Shown: positions 8,337 to 16,885, counted from the stretch's first letter. The stretch is DNA of 24,926 nt from Porphyromonadaceae bacterium UBA4277 (GCA_002395965.1 DGVT01000101.1:1-24926); one strand, 5' to 3'. Notes: generated from the letters alone by a model not told the origin. Numbers and translations: made by a program.

Positions 8337-9817
8337 TACTGCAACGGTTTGAACGTAAATCGGGTTAGCACGCCCTGCCAGATGTTGTTCTGCAGGTTTC
8401 CGTGCGAGTCATATCCGCCAAAGATGTAGATATATGGGCAATCCCACTGGTTGGCGGCCTGTGCCACACGGCGCTGCGCTCCATTAGAGCCCGCAGCTGC
8501 CGGAATTTGCTTTATGCACACTTGCGCCGAAGCACCATAGAACGGAGCCTGCACATTAGGCATTGACAGTGCAGTGCCGCCTTTTGTCCACGATATGCCA
8601 CGATTTTTCGACACATAGGTCGCGGTGTTGAGCGAGCCGTCGCTCAGTTTTCCGCCCATGAGCATCATGGTTTCGTGCTTGGTGGTCACAAGTGTTGTCT
8701 CGTCGGTGGTGAAGGTGTAATAAGAGAACACCGTGGGGGCCTCGATTGCCGGCAGCACATTCTGTGAGCCGCTGATAATAGCCCAGCTATTACCGTCGTA
8801 TCCCCAGGAATGCGAGATGAGCTCGCCTTGTGCAGTCACGCCCCCGGCCATCACCGCCTGGTCGGCCACGGCCCAGTCGGCTGTGGTGACCATGAGCTGC
8901 GATGTGCCGGCTATGGGGAAGTCATGGGCAATGGGCACCGGCTCATAGTCATCGCGACGCGGGTACTCGTCGTAGCAGTAAGGCTCGGCAGTGACACCCA
9001 GCACGCGGTCGCCATAGCCGCCTATCAGCGACTTCCACTTCACCCCGGCCTGACTCCAGTTCAGCCCGTCGGTGCTATAACACAAGTTGCCGTTCACATC
9101 GAGCAGATACAGGGCATCGTCGCTTGCCGTGAGCGTGGCTACGTCAGGTTCAAAGCCAAACTCCACATCGGGTTGTGTCCACGGGCCGGAAGGCGTTGCT
9201 GCCTTCGACATCACAAAGCCGTCACTGCAGTGCAGCAGGCACCAGTAGGCGCCATCGAAGTGGGCCGTACCCACAGCATAGTTCTCGTGAGCCGAAGCAG
9301 GCAGGTTGCGACGGTAGGCCATGGGCCACACAAGGGTGTCGGGCTCTTGTTGATGCACATTAACCTTTACGGTGTATTCCTTGGTGTGCAGGCCGTCAAG
9401 GCTCGTTACCGCAAGCACCACGCCATAGCGGAAGTCCATCGCCGTTGACGACGCGCTGGAATATTCATGCTCGGTGCTCACATGGTCGGCATCCATGACA
9501 TTGAACACAGCCTTTCCGATGCTCGAGCGGAAAGCCACGGTAGCTTTCAGCGAGCTTATATTGGTGCCCTTGGGCAGAGAGTCGGCGTTATAAATCAAGC
9601 CACGCTCGGGGTCGATCGTGAAATACACCGAGTCGAGATGTGCCATGACTTCGGCATCGGCTTGCAACCTGAAACTCGACACCAGCGTGCTGCTGGTGCT
9701 CGTCGTATAGACGTATAGCGTGTCGTCGTCGCTGTTTTTCTTGTTGCACGACACACCCAGCGCAAGAATTACCAGCGCCGGAAGAATAAACAATATCTTA
9801 AAACTCTTCATTATCAT
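8336..9817 (-). CDS. DUF6242-type lipoprotein with Kelch-like blades
   Basis: This 493-residue protein is the first gene of the leftward envelope block. The N-terminus has a lipoprotein signal with lipobox LGVSC (Cys about residue 24), followed by an Asn/Asp linker. Residues about 30-155 look like a cadherin-like domain (FTIDPERGLIYNADSLPKGT; ending TKEYTVKVNVH). The rest has repeated segments such as LYLLDVNGNLCYSTDGLNW and YIYIFGGYDSHGNLQNNIW, typical of Kelch or BNR-type propeller blades. This matches the DUF6242 family. Function is unknown. The first two residues may be dispensable, since Met3 gives a cleaner signal peptide. A promoter is expected in the 332-bp divergent gap to prmC but no good match was found. 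Confidence 0.78.
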   Translation of the reverse strand: MIMKSFKILFILPALVILALGVSCNKKNSDDDTLYVYTTSTSSTLVSSFRLQADAEVMAHLDSVYFTIDPERGLIYNADSLPKGTNISSLKATVAFRSSIGKAVFNVMDADHVSTEHEYSSASSTAMDFRYGVVLAVTSLDGLHTKEYTVKVNVHQQEPDTLVWPMAYRRNLPASAHENYAVGTAHFDGAYWCLLHCSDGFVMSKAATPSGPWTQPDVEFGFEPDVATLTASDDALYLLDVNGNLCYSTDGLNWSQAGVKWKSLIGGYGDRVLGVTAEPYCYDEYPRRDDYEPVPIAHDFPIAGTSQLMVTTADWAVADQAVMAGGVTAQGELISHSWGYDGNSWAIISGSQNVLPAIEAPTVFSYYTFTTDETTLVTTKHETMMLMGGKLSDGSLNTATYVSKNRGISWTKGGTALSMPNVQAPFYGASAQVCIKQIPAAAGSNGAQRRVAQAANQWDCPYIYIFGGYDSHGNLQNNIWQGVLTRFTFKPLQ

Positions 9818-10149
9818 CTTCTTAATTCACTTAGGCTATGCAATAACATCGCCATCACGTTCACAGCGTTTCCCTTTATTAACGAAAAGGGCATAGCTTT
9901 TAGCGTGTAAAATTAATATTTCATGGGCAAACAGCGGCACTGAATTAAGATATTAAAATGCAATCGGCCCATTTTTACACCTTTTTAACGCGAGAACGCA
10001 AGCCCACACGCGTTGTGATTGGCCCTGAGCTGATACAGACAAGGGCAATAGTTAAAAATCATTAATAAACAGTCACAACAATCCCACTCCTGTGGCAATG
10101 TCACTATTTAGAATTAAATTTGTGAAGCATTAATAACCATCAATCCATT
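9818..10149. other. Divergent intergenic region (DUF6242 gene / prmC)
   Basis: This gap of 332 bp has no credible gene. It holds the prmC promoter and a short inverted repeat CCCTTT/AAAGGG at 9872-9891 in the leader of the leftward gene. A second partly paired region lies around 10019-10051 (TTGGCCC with GGGCAA). No convincing leftward promoter could be placed. Confidence 0.5.
10091..10122 (+). promoter_or_regulatory. Probable promoter of prmC
   Basis: The -7 element TAAATTTG at 10115-10122 is a full match to TAnnTTTG. The -33 position is occupied by TGTG (10091-10094) at a 20-nt spacing, which is weaker than the consensus TTTG. Confidence 0.5.
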
Positions 10150-11001
10150 ATGAAAACCAGCGAAGTAGCCATCACCATGCGGCAGCGCCTGCAAGACATC
10201 TACCCTGCCGGCGAACTTGATGCCATGACACGCATCATCATGGAAGAAGTCATGCACTACACGGCAGTTGACACCGTGATGCGAGCCAATGAAGAATTAC
10301 CGGAGTTTTTCGTGACACGGCTTGACAGTATAATCAGCCGCCTGAGCCGCCATGAGCCGCTCCAGTACATACTGGGCAAGGCACGCTTTCACGGCCACGA
10401 CTTCAAGGTGACACCAGCCACCCTCATTCCACGCCCCGAGACCGAGCAACTTGTCGATCTCATCGCCGACGAGAACCGCGAGTACGAAGACCTGCACGTC
10501 ATCGACCTGGGCACCGGCAGCGGCTGCATAGCCATCAGCCTGGCCCGGGCGCTGAAATATGCACAGGTCACAGGGGTAGATATCAGCAACGACGCACTCG
10601 ACGTAGCACGCGAGAACGCCGCAAACCTTAAGGTGCGCGTAAGATGGCTCGAAGCCGACATGCTGGAGATGCCTCCCATGCCGGCCCACAGTTTTGACAT
10701 AGTGGTGAGCAACCCTCCCTACATCACCATGAGCGAACAGGCGACGATGGAGCGCAACGTGCTCGACTATGAGCCACACAGCGCACTATTTGTGCCCGAC
10801 GACGACCCACTGCTCTACTACCGTGCCATAGCGCAGTTTGCCAGGCATGCACTCAAGCCCGGCCGACGCCTATACCTTGAAATCAACCGCAGCTATGGCA
10901 ATGAGGTGGCCGCATTGCTGCATGGCTGCGGGATGACCGATGTGGCTCTGCACCGCGACAGCTTTGGGAACACCCGATTTGCCACTGCCACAGCCCGATA
11001 G
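10150..11001 (+). CDS. prmC: Peptide chain release factor N5-glutamine methyltransferase
   Basis: PrmC (HemK) methylates the glutamine of the GGQ motif in release factors RF1 and RF2, improving translation termination. The 283-residue protein has an N-terminal helical domain that binds the factor (about residues 1-85), the hinge LIPRPETE (92-99), the SAM-binding motif I DLGTGSG (119-125), the acidic D144 of VTGVDIS, and the active-site NPPY (188-191). Length is normal. It is a cytosolic enzyme. The gene stands alone with its own promoter; an imperfect inverted repeat follows it and no clear T-run terminator was seen. Confidence 0.94.
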   Translation: MKTSEVAITMRQRLQDIYPAGELDAMTRIIMEEVMHYTAVDTVMRANEELPEFFVTRLDSIISRLSRHEPLQYILGKARFHGHDFKVTPATLIPRPETEQLVDLIADENREYEDLHVIDLGTGSGCIAISLARALKYAQVTGVDISNDALDVARENAANLKVRVRWLEADMLEMPPMPAHSFDIVVSNPPYITMSEQATMERNVLDYEPHSALFVPDDDPLLYYRAIAQFARHALKPGRRLYLEINRSYGNEVAALLHGCGMTDVALHRDSFGNTRFATATAR

Positions 11002-11007
11002 CATTCA

Positions 11008-11079
11008 AGTTGTGAACGCCAGAAGCCTAATTTGAAGAAGTGCAAGAAAATTCATCAATGATTATTAGGTTTCACAACT
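11008..11079. other. Interrupted inverted repeat between prmC and the T9SS protein gene
   Basis: AGTTGTGAA (11008-11016) and CCTAAT (11026-11031) pair with TTCACAACT (11071-11079) and ATTAGG (11064-11069). No T-run follows. Because the right arm covers the -33 region of the next promoter, it may be an operator or a weak terminator. Confidence 0.4.
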
Positions 11080-11096
11080 ATTTATCACTAAATTTG
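11065..11096 (+). promoter_or_regulatory. Promoter of the T9SS PKD-protein gene
   Basis: The -7 element TAAATTTG at 11089-11096 fits the consensus perfectly. TTAG at 11065-11068 stands at the right 20-nt spacing as an imperfect -33 box. The leader to the ATG at 11134 is about 30 nt. This promoter could also feed DUF4492 and cydAB, which follow without a clear gap. Confidence 0.55.
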
Positions 11097-11133
11097 CAAA
11101 ATCGCTGAATTATCAACCAAAAGCATAACCATT

Positions 11134-13047
11134 ATGAAAAAAACTTTACTATTATCGGCATGCGCACTGATGATGACCGTTGCCAATGCTCAGGTAACGG
11201 CAGCCTTCAGTGCCGACGAGGCGATGACCTCCTACTACACACAAGGCTGGGACACCCAGGCCGAGACCGACACATGGACCTATCAGGCCACCAGTTCATC
11301 GACCTGGCAAATGGGAGCCATGCCACCCACCTACGGGTCGGTATCGTTCAGCACCATCGATGCCAACAGCACCAACTCGCTTGTGCTGAACTACGGCAGC
11401 AACCAGAACGAGACTGCCACATCGCCCGAGATTGAGATCCTGCCCGGAAGCATGCTCGAGTTCTACTGCTATGCCAACGCGGGCTACTTAGTGTTTGGAG
11501 CATGGAAACTCTATGCCATAGAAGGCGACGCTTCCACCCTGCTGCTGGACCAGTTTAACTGGGCACAAGACAATGCCTACGACGGTGCCCGCTGGGTGAA
11601 ATACGACATCGACCTTGCGGCCTATGCAGGCAAGACGGTGAAATTCTCGTTTGTCTATACGGGCGACTATGGCGAGGATGAAGCAATCGACGGCTTCTGC
11701 ATCAAGCAGGCCGACAGCGACGCAACATCAATCACCATCAACGAGGGCGAGCAGGTGCACTTCCGCGACCTGTCTTCGGGCGACGTTGTGTATCGCAAGT
11801 GGACTTTCCAGGGCGGCGACCCCGAGACATCGACCGAGGCTAACCCCGTTGTTACCTACAACACTGCCGGCGAATATACCGTCACCCTCGAAGTGGGCGA
11901 CGAAACAAGCCCCGCGTCTAACACCCTGATGCGTGAGGCCTACGTCATTGTCAAGGCACAGGCTCCCGATGCACTCATCGGCATGCCCGAGGATGCCTAC
12001 CTGTCGCCATATGTAGCTGCCTTTGTCCCAACAGAGACCGAGGTGCAGTTCCGCGACCTCTCGACCGGCAACCCCACTGAGTGGGCTTGGGAATTCTCCG
12101 GTGCTAACCCATCGACAAGCAACGAGCAGAACCCCATCGTCAGCTACCCCAACAAGGGCACCTACAGCCTAATGCTCACAGCCAGCAACAGCAAGGGCTC
12201 AGACCAAGACGTGATGCTCTATGCCGTGCAGGCAGGCGGAGCACAATATATCTGGAACATTGCTCCCGAGGAAAATTCAAATCTCTCGGCGATAGAGCTT
12301 GGATGGTATGGCAACTATGCCGGCACCAACTGGCTGGGCATGACCGAGTTTGCCGAACACTTCGATGCGCCGTTGGCAACGGGTGAGATATCGAGTGTGG
12401 CTGTATATTTCGACAAGACTACAGCCGCCACGGCCGATGCTCCCATCACCGTTATGGTGCGCGATGCCGACGAGAATGGCATGCCGGGCAATGTGATAGC
12501 CTCGGCGACTCTTAAGGCTTCGGAGCTGGTGTATGACGCCAGCACTGTGGTAGAAACGAAGTTCAACTTTGAGCAACCGGTGATTGTTGACAAGGAATTC
12601 TTTGTGAGCATTGGCGGTTTCCCGAACAACAACGGCGACGACATTGCCTTGCTGCTGATGCGCCGCAACGTGGGCGAGAAGAGCACGTCTTACCACTATG
12701 TGCTTGACGAAGACGAGAACTACAACTACCTGGAGACCGGACAGTGGTTCAAAAACGAGGACGAGGCCGTGTCGCTGGCCATCGCCCCAATCCTGAACTA
12801 TGACATAACACCCACCGGCATAAGCAACATTGAGACCAAGAGCACCGGGCAACTGGTGGGCTGGGACGGCAAGCAAGTCACTCCGCTGGGTGGCGCCACA
12901 AGCATCGCCGTCTATGACATCAATGGTCGCTGTGTGGCCACATCACAAGCAGGAAAAGCTGTCTCGCTCGACGGCATGAGCCGCGGCATCTACATTGTGA
13001 CGGCCAACTGCGGCGGCAAGACCCACACCACCAAGATTGCCAAATAA
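11134..13047 (+). CDS. Secreted PKD-domain protein with type IX secretion sorting domain
   Basis: This 637-residue protein is exported first by Sec (signal MKKTLLLSACALMMTVANAQ) and then, by its C-terminal domain, through the type IX system. Residues about 36-192 resemble a choice-of-anchor/MAM-like jelly-roll domain (WVKYDIDLAAYAGKTVKFSF). Two PKD domains follow at about 203-275 and 297-369; both carry the VxFRDLS-G pattern and a W-x-F strand, and look like tandem duplicates. A further beta domain covers about 375-550. The last 75 residues form a type A sorting domain (IAVYDINGRCVAT, SRGIYIVTANCGGK, ending TTKIAK). No protease or glycosidase motif was seen, so an adhesive or ligand-binding role is inferred. 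It ends 24 bp before the DUF4492 gene. Confidence 0.85.
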   Translation: MKKTLLLSACALMMTVANAQVTAAFSADEAMTSYYTQGWDTQAETDTWTYQATSSSTWQMGAMPPTYGSVSFSTIDANSTNSLVLNYGSNQNETATSPEIEILPGSMLEFYCYANAGYLVFGAWKLYAIEGDASTLLLDQFNWAQDNAYDGARWVKYDIDLAAYAGKTVKFSFVYTGDYGEDEAIDGFCIKQADSDATSITINEGEQVHFRDLSSGDVVYRKWTFQGGDPETSTEANPVVTYNTAGEYTVTLEVGDETSPASNTLMREAYVIVKAQAPDALIGMPEDAYLSPYVAAFVPTETEVQFRDLSTGNPTEWAWEFSGANPSTSNEQNPIVSYPNKGTYSLMLTASNSKGSDQDVMLYAVQAGGAQYIWNIAPEENSNLSAIELGWYGNYAGTNWLGMTEFAEHFDAPLATGEISSVAVYFDKTTAATADAPITVMVRDADENGMPGNVIASATLKASELVYDASTVVETKFNFEQPVIVDKEFFVSIGGFPNNNGDDIALLLMRRNVGEKSTSYHYVLDEDENYNYLETGQWFKNEDEAVSLAIAPILNYDITPTGISNIETKSTGQLVGWDGKQVTPLGGATSIAVYDINGRCVATSQAGKAVSLDGMSRGIYIVTANCGGKTHTTKIAK

Positions 13048-13071
13048 TGCGTAATTAATCACTCACTAATC

Positions 13072-13341
13072 ATGGAAAGAGAAAGCCTTCGGGGCAATAA
13101 CTGGCTGAGCAAGGTGTGGTGGTTCTATGTGGATGGTTTCAGAGCCATGACCGTAGGCCGCACATTGTGGGCAATTATTGCCCTGAAGGTGATTATCTTC
13201 TTTGTAATCATCAAGTGGATCTTCTTCCCCGACTTCTTAGCCGGAAAGGCAGCCGACGACGAAGGCAAAGCCGACTATGTGCGCCACGAGCTCGTCCCGC
13301 CCTCACCACAACCACCTTCACAGCCCCAAAACTCTCCATAG
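13072..13341 (+). CDS. DUF4492 small membrane protein, cytochrome bd-associated
   Basis: This 89-residue protein has a single transmembrane helix at about residues 31-53 (LWAIIALKVIIFFVIIKWIF), preceded by an aromatic, basic amphipathic stretch (SKVWWFYVDGFRAMT) and followed by a proline/glutamine-rich tail (PPSPQPPSQPQ). It belongs to DUF4492, a family found directly before cydA in Bacteroidetes. In proteobacteria small one-helix subunits such as CydX stabilise the oxidase hemes; an analogous role is plausible but inferred. It is followed by a 79-bp spacer made of degenerate repeats and then cydA. Confidence 0.8.
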   Translation: MERESLRGNNWLSKVWWFYVDGFRAMTVGRTLWAIIALKVIIFFVIIKWIFFPDFLAGKAADDEGKADYVRHELVPPSPQPPSQPQNSP

Positions 13342-13420
13342 CACCCTTCTCTCACCATTACCCCCATAGTACCTTATAACTCCACATCACCCCTCATAAT
13401 ACCCTATAACTCCGCACATT
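13336..13420 (+). repeat. Three degenerate tandem repeats of about 28-30 bp between DUF4492 and cydA
   Basis: Units begin with CCATAG at 13336, CCATAGTACC at 13364, and TCATAATACCC at 13394. The last two share (A)CC(T/C)TATAACTCC(A/G)CA exactly 30 bp apart (13371 and 13401). The first unit contains the DUF4492 stop codon and the last runs up to the cydA start codon, so the whole spacer consists of repeats. Confidence 0.65.
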
Positions 13421-14986
13421 ATGAACGATTTAGTACAGGCAGTTGACTGGGCACGAGCACAATTTGCCCTCACTGCAATCTATCACTGGCTGTTTGTGCC
13501 GCTCACCTTAGGGCTCGGCGTGATTATAGCCATCATGGAGACCATCTACTATCGCACCCGCGATGAGCGATGGCTCAAGACCACGAAATTCTGGATGACC
13601 CTATTCGGTGTCAACTTCGCCATAGGTGTGGCCACAGGCATCATTCTGGAATTTGAGTTCGGAACCAACTGGAGCAACTATAGCTGGTTTGTGGGCGACA
13701 TCTTCGGAGCCCCGCTGGCCATCGAAGGCATTCTGGCATTCTTCATGGAATCCACGTTCATTGCCGTGATGTTCTTCGGGTGGAACAAGGTGAGTCCTCG
13801 TTTCCACCTTGCCTCGACTTGGCTCACAGCCATCGGCGCCAGCTTGTCGGCACTGTGGATTCTCGTAGCCAACGCCTGGATGCAATACCCCACCGGATGC
13901 GAGTTTAACCCTGCCACCATGCGCAACGAGATGACCAGTTTCTGGGCGGTGGCACTCTCGCCTATGGCCGTTAACAAATTCTTCCACACAGTGCTCAGCG
14001 CCTGGACGTTAGGAGGCGCGTTTGTGGTGGGCGTGTGCGCATGGATGCTGCTGCGCGGCCGCAATGTGAAGCACTGCCGCCGCAGCCTCAAGATTGGAGC
14101 CTGGGTGGGCACGGTGGGCATCATCCTCACCAGCATCACCGGCGACACATCGGCAGTCGCCGTGGCAAAGTACCAGCCCATGAAACTGGCTGCCATGGAA
14201 GGGCTCTACAGGGGAAGCCACGGGCAGTCGATTGTGGCAGCCGGAATCCTTAATCCGGCAAAGACGCCCACCAACGACGAAGCCCCCTACCTGCTGGACA
14301 TCAGCATCCCGTATGGCTTGTCGATACTGGCAACCCACGACCCGCATGCCTTTGTGCCCGGCATCGAAGACATCATTGCCGGCAAGTGCTATGACACCGA
14401 GGGCAACGAAATCAACACTGTATCCTATGCCGAACGCATGAGGCGAGGCAAACAGGTGCAACAACTGGTTGCCCAATACGATGTTGCCCGTCGTGCCGAC
14501 GACATTGCGATGGCCGACAGCCTGCACAAGGCCATTAATGCCGATTTCAAATACTTCGGCTACGCCTATCTCGACAAGCCCGAGGAGGCCGTGCCCAACG
14601 TGCCTCTCACGTTCTACACCTTCCACTTCATGGTCACTGTGGGCGGCTACTTAGTGGCCTTCCTGCTGTTAGCTCTCTTGTTTGCCTATAAGCCACAACT
14701 TGTGGAAGGAAAGAAGTGGGCTAAGGCATGGTGGTGGCTGGGCATCATAACCATCCCGCTCACCTATCTGTGCAGTGCCAGCGGATGGATTGTGGCCGAG
14801 GTGGGACGACAGCCCTGGACCATACAGGACTTGATGCCCAACAAGGTGGCAGTGAGCGACCTGAGTGCCGCCAGCATTCAGGTAACGTTCTGGATTTTTG
14901 CAGTGGTGTTCACAGCACTGCTCATTGCCGACGTGAGCATCATCTGCAAGCAAATCAGCAAGAAATCACAAGAAAATTTAGGATAA
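13421..14986 (+). CDS. cydA: Cytochrome bd ubiquinol oxidase subunit I
   Basis: CydA is the heme-carrying subunit of the high-affinity quinol oxidase that reduces oxygen to water, used by Bacteroidales in nanoaerobic conditions and for oxygen removal. The 521 residues include the expected heme ligands: H22 (AIYHWLF), H189 (KFFHTVL) and M404 (FHFMVTVGG). K255 and E260 of KLAAMEG form the quinol-binding motif, and the GRQPW motif stands at 462-466. About nine hydrophobic helices are visible. A long soluble segment at about residues 285-395, rich in charged residues, follows the Q-loop region. cydB starts 22 bp downstream, so the two form an operon with DUF4492. Confidence 0.96.
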   Translation: MNDLVQAVDWARAQFALTAIYHWLFVPLTLGLGVIIAIMETIYYRTRDERWLKTTKFWMTLFGVNFAIGVATGIILEFEFGTNWSNYSWFVGDIFGAPLAIEGILAFFMESTFIAVMFFGWNKVSPRFHLASTWLTAIGASLSALWILVANAWMQYPTGCEFNPATMRNEMTSFWAVALSPMAVNKFFHTVLSAWTLGGAFVVGVCAWMLLRGRNVKHCRRSLKIGAWVGTVGIILTSITGDTSAVAVAKYQPMKLAAMEGLYRGSHGQSIVAAGILNPAKTPTNDEAPYLLDISIPYGLSILATHDPHAFVPGIEDIIAGKCYDTEGNEINTVSYAERMRRGKQVQQLVAQYDVARRADDIAMADSLHKAINADFKYFGYAYLDKPEEAVPNVPLTFYTFHFMVTVGGYLVAFLLLALLFAYKPQLVEGKKWAKAWWWLGIITIPLTYLCSASGWIVAEVGRQPWTIQDLMPNKVAVSDLSAASIQVTFWIFAVVFTALLIADVSIICKQISKKSQENLG

Positions 14987-15008
14987 TCCTCTAAACTCGA
15001 CACAACAC

Positions 15009-16142
15009 ATGGAAACCTATTATATTCTCCAAAACTACTGGTGGCTCATCATGTCGGTGTTAGGCGCACTGCTGGTGTTCATGCTATTTGTACAAGGCGG
15101 GCAGTCGATGCTGTTCTTTCACCGTGATGAGGCCGAGCGGTCGCTGCTGGTCAACTCATTAGGGCGCAAGTGGGAACTCACGTTCACCACCTTGGTAACC
15201 TTTGGTGGCGCATTTTTCGCTTCATTCCCGCTGTTCTACAGCACCAGTTTCGGAGGTGCCTACTGGCTGTGGATGCTCATCCTGTTCAGCTTTGTGATTC
15301 AGGCCATCAGCTATGAATATCGTGCCAAGCAAGGCAACGTCTATGGCCGCAGCTTCTACGACACGTTGCTGCTGATCAACGGCATCTGCGGCCCGATGCT
15401 ACTGGGCGTGGCGGTGGCAGGCATGTTTTTCGGGGCAGAGTTTACCGTAACCAAGGCCAACATACTGAATACGCAAGCTGCAACCATCAGCACCTGGGGA
15501 CCACTGCACGGGCTTGAGGCCATTGGCAGCTGGCGCAACCTGTGCTTCGGCGCCATGGTATATTTTCTTGCGGCATCATTGGCATCGCTGTATTTTATCA
15601 ATAACATTGATGACGATGCCGTGCGCACGAGGCAACGCAACATGCTCATCTGCAATGCTCCCCTATTTGTCATCTTTTTTTTGATTGTCGTGGCACTGAT
15701 TCTCACGACACGTGGCGTAGAAGTGGATGCCGATGGTAATGCACACTGGGTAGATTACAAATACCTTCACAACTACCTCGACATGTGGTGGGCACTGATA
15801 ATTTTGCTGGCCGGAGTGGGACTTGTGCTCTACGGCTTGTGCAAGACGCTCATCAAACCAGGCTACCGTAAGGGAATATGGCCCGCCGGGGCTGGCACAG
15901 TGCTGGTGGTGCTCACACTGTTCTGGGTGCTGGGGTATAACAACACGGCTTATTACCCCTCGCTACTCGATGCCCAGTCGTCGCTCACCATACGCAACAG
16001 CTCGTCGAGCGAGTTCACGCTCACCGCGATGAGCGTGGTGAGCATCCTCGTGCCCTTTGTGGTGGCATATATAGCCTATTGCTGGCGGGCGATGGATCGC
16101 AACAAGCTCACCCGCGATGAGGTGGCTGAAAGCAATCATTGA
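15009..16142 (+). CDS. cydB: Cytochrome bd ubiquinol oxidase subunit II
   Basis: CydB is the structural partner of CydA and is needed for stable insertion of the hemes. The 377-residue protein starts with the typical segment NYWWLIMSVLGALLVFMLFVQGG and has about eight to nine hydrophobic helices (for example LYGLCKTLIKPGYRKGIWPAG between two of them). Length agrees with the family (about 380). It is co-transcribed with cydA; the next gene begins only 15 bp after its stop, so that gene may be part of the same transcript. Confidence 0.94.
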   Translation: METYYILQNYWWLIMSVLGALLVFMLFVQGGQSMLFFHRDEAERSLLVNSLGRKWELTFTTLVTFGGAFFASFPLFYSTSFGGAYWLWMLILFSFVIQAISYEYRAKQGNVYGRSFYDTLLLINGICGPMLLGVAVAGMFFGAEFTVTKANILNTQAATISTWGPLHGLEAIGSWRNLCFGAMVYFLAASLASLYFINNIDDDAVRTRQRNMLICNAPLFVIFFLIVVALILTTRGVEVDADGNAHWVDYKYLHNYLDMWWALIILLAGVGLVLYGLCKTLIKPGYRKGIWPAGAGTVLVVLTLFWVLGYNNTAYYPSLLDAQSSLTIRNSSSSEFTLTAMSVVSILVPFVVAYIAYCWRAMDRNKLTRDEVAESNH

Positions 16143-16157
16143 TCTACCTTCTCATGC

Positions 16158-16868
16158 ATGGCGATAATGAAAATAAATCTATGGGTTATAATGTGCGTAA
16201 TAGTGATGACCGCATGTCATAATAAACGCGAACTGGTGCACATACAGCGCACAGGTGAAGTTATTGCCTATTATCCGGCATTTTCTCACATCGACTTGGT
16301 GTGCAGCGATACAATGCCGTCGCAAGCTGATAAAAATGTGATTTTCTGTGCCGAAGCGGCATTCACTCATGAGTTGCTCGACCACTTTGAGCACACCAAC
16401 ATCGATGGTGATCATGTGAGTGGCGGACAGCGATATGCAGGTGCACAATGCCGCGACAATTCAGGAGCTTTCACCTGGCATAGCGGCAAATGGCACTTCA
16501 TTGCAGGCGATTACAGCAATGCGCTTGATGAAGCAGCTCGCGGTGGAGGCATGGGGTTTGGGCAAGCACTCATCGTGGCCAATGGTAAAGCCGTCGCTCC
16601 ACTGTGGCGCAGCGGCAACAATCACTACCGTGCTCTGTGTGAGAAAGACGGACACTTGTGCATAGTCGATTCTCGCGAAAGTGTAGATTACGATGTTTTC
16701 GTTGCACAATTAGTGCGCTATGGTGTCACTCACGCTTTGTATCTCGATATGGGTAGCGGATGGAACCACTCGTGGTGGCGCGATGCTAAAGGTAATACGC
16801 ATGAAATCCACCCGTGGGTTCCTAAGTGTATCTATCGCACCAACTGGATTACTTTTTACAGCCGTTGA
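16158..16868 (+). CDS. Lipoprotein with phosphodiester glycosidase-like (NAGPA/DUF2233) domain
   Basis: This 236-residue protein has a lipoprotein signal (IMCVIVMTAC, cysteine near residue 20); Met4 (base 16167) is an equally good start. The mature part resembles the phosphodiester glycosidase domain: an early strand segment, the glycine-rich GGGMGFGQALIVANGKAVA, a segment ALCEKDGHLCIVDS, and LYLDMGSGWNHSWW, which occupies the place of the family's LDGGGS motif. The second residue of that motif is Met rather than Gly. The family cleaves sugar-phosphodiester bonds; substrate here is unknown. It follows cydB by 15 bp. Codon use is a little more A+T-rich than in cydAB. The 3' part contains two palindromes that may serve the sigma-54 promoter downstream. 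Confidence 0.62.
   Translation: MAIMKINLWVIMCVIVMTACHNKRELVHIQRTGEVIAYYPAFSHIDLVCSDTMPSQADKNVIFCAEAAFTHELLDHFEHTNIDGDHVSGGQRYAGAQCRDNSGAFTWHSGKWHFIAGDYSNALDEAARGGGMGFGQALIVANGKAVAPLWRSGNNHYRALCEKDGHLCIVDSRESVDYDVFVAQLVRYGVTHALYLDMGSGWNHSWWRDAKGNTHEIHPWVPKCIYRTNWITFYSR
16766..16817. promoter_or_regulatory. Paired palindromes CCACNCGTGG, possible activator sites
   Basis: CCACTCGTGG (16766-16775) and CCACCCGTGG (16808-16817) differ at one base and are 42 bp apart, four helical turns. They lie about 70-120 bp before a sigma-54 promoter, where enhancer-binding proteins usually bind. They also encode His-Ser-Trp and His-Pro-Trp in the upstream gene, so chance is possible. Confidence 0.35.
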
Positions 16869-16885
16869 TGACGAGTAAAAAAATT

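Noticed and set aside
9872..9891. Terminator in the divergent region before the DUF6242 gene
   Set aside because: The stem is only 6 bp with no T-run, and a terminator between divergent genes would have no upstream transcript to stop.
16158..16868. Cytochrome bd accessory gene
   Set aside because: The protein follows cydB closely but has a lipoprotein signal and a glycosidase-like domain, with nothing pointing to oxidase assembly.
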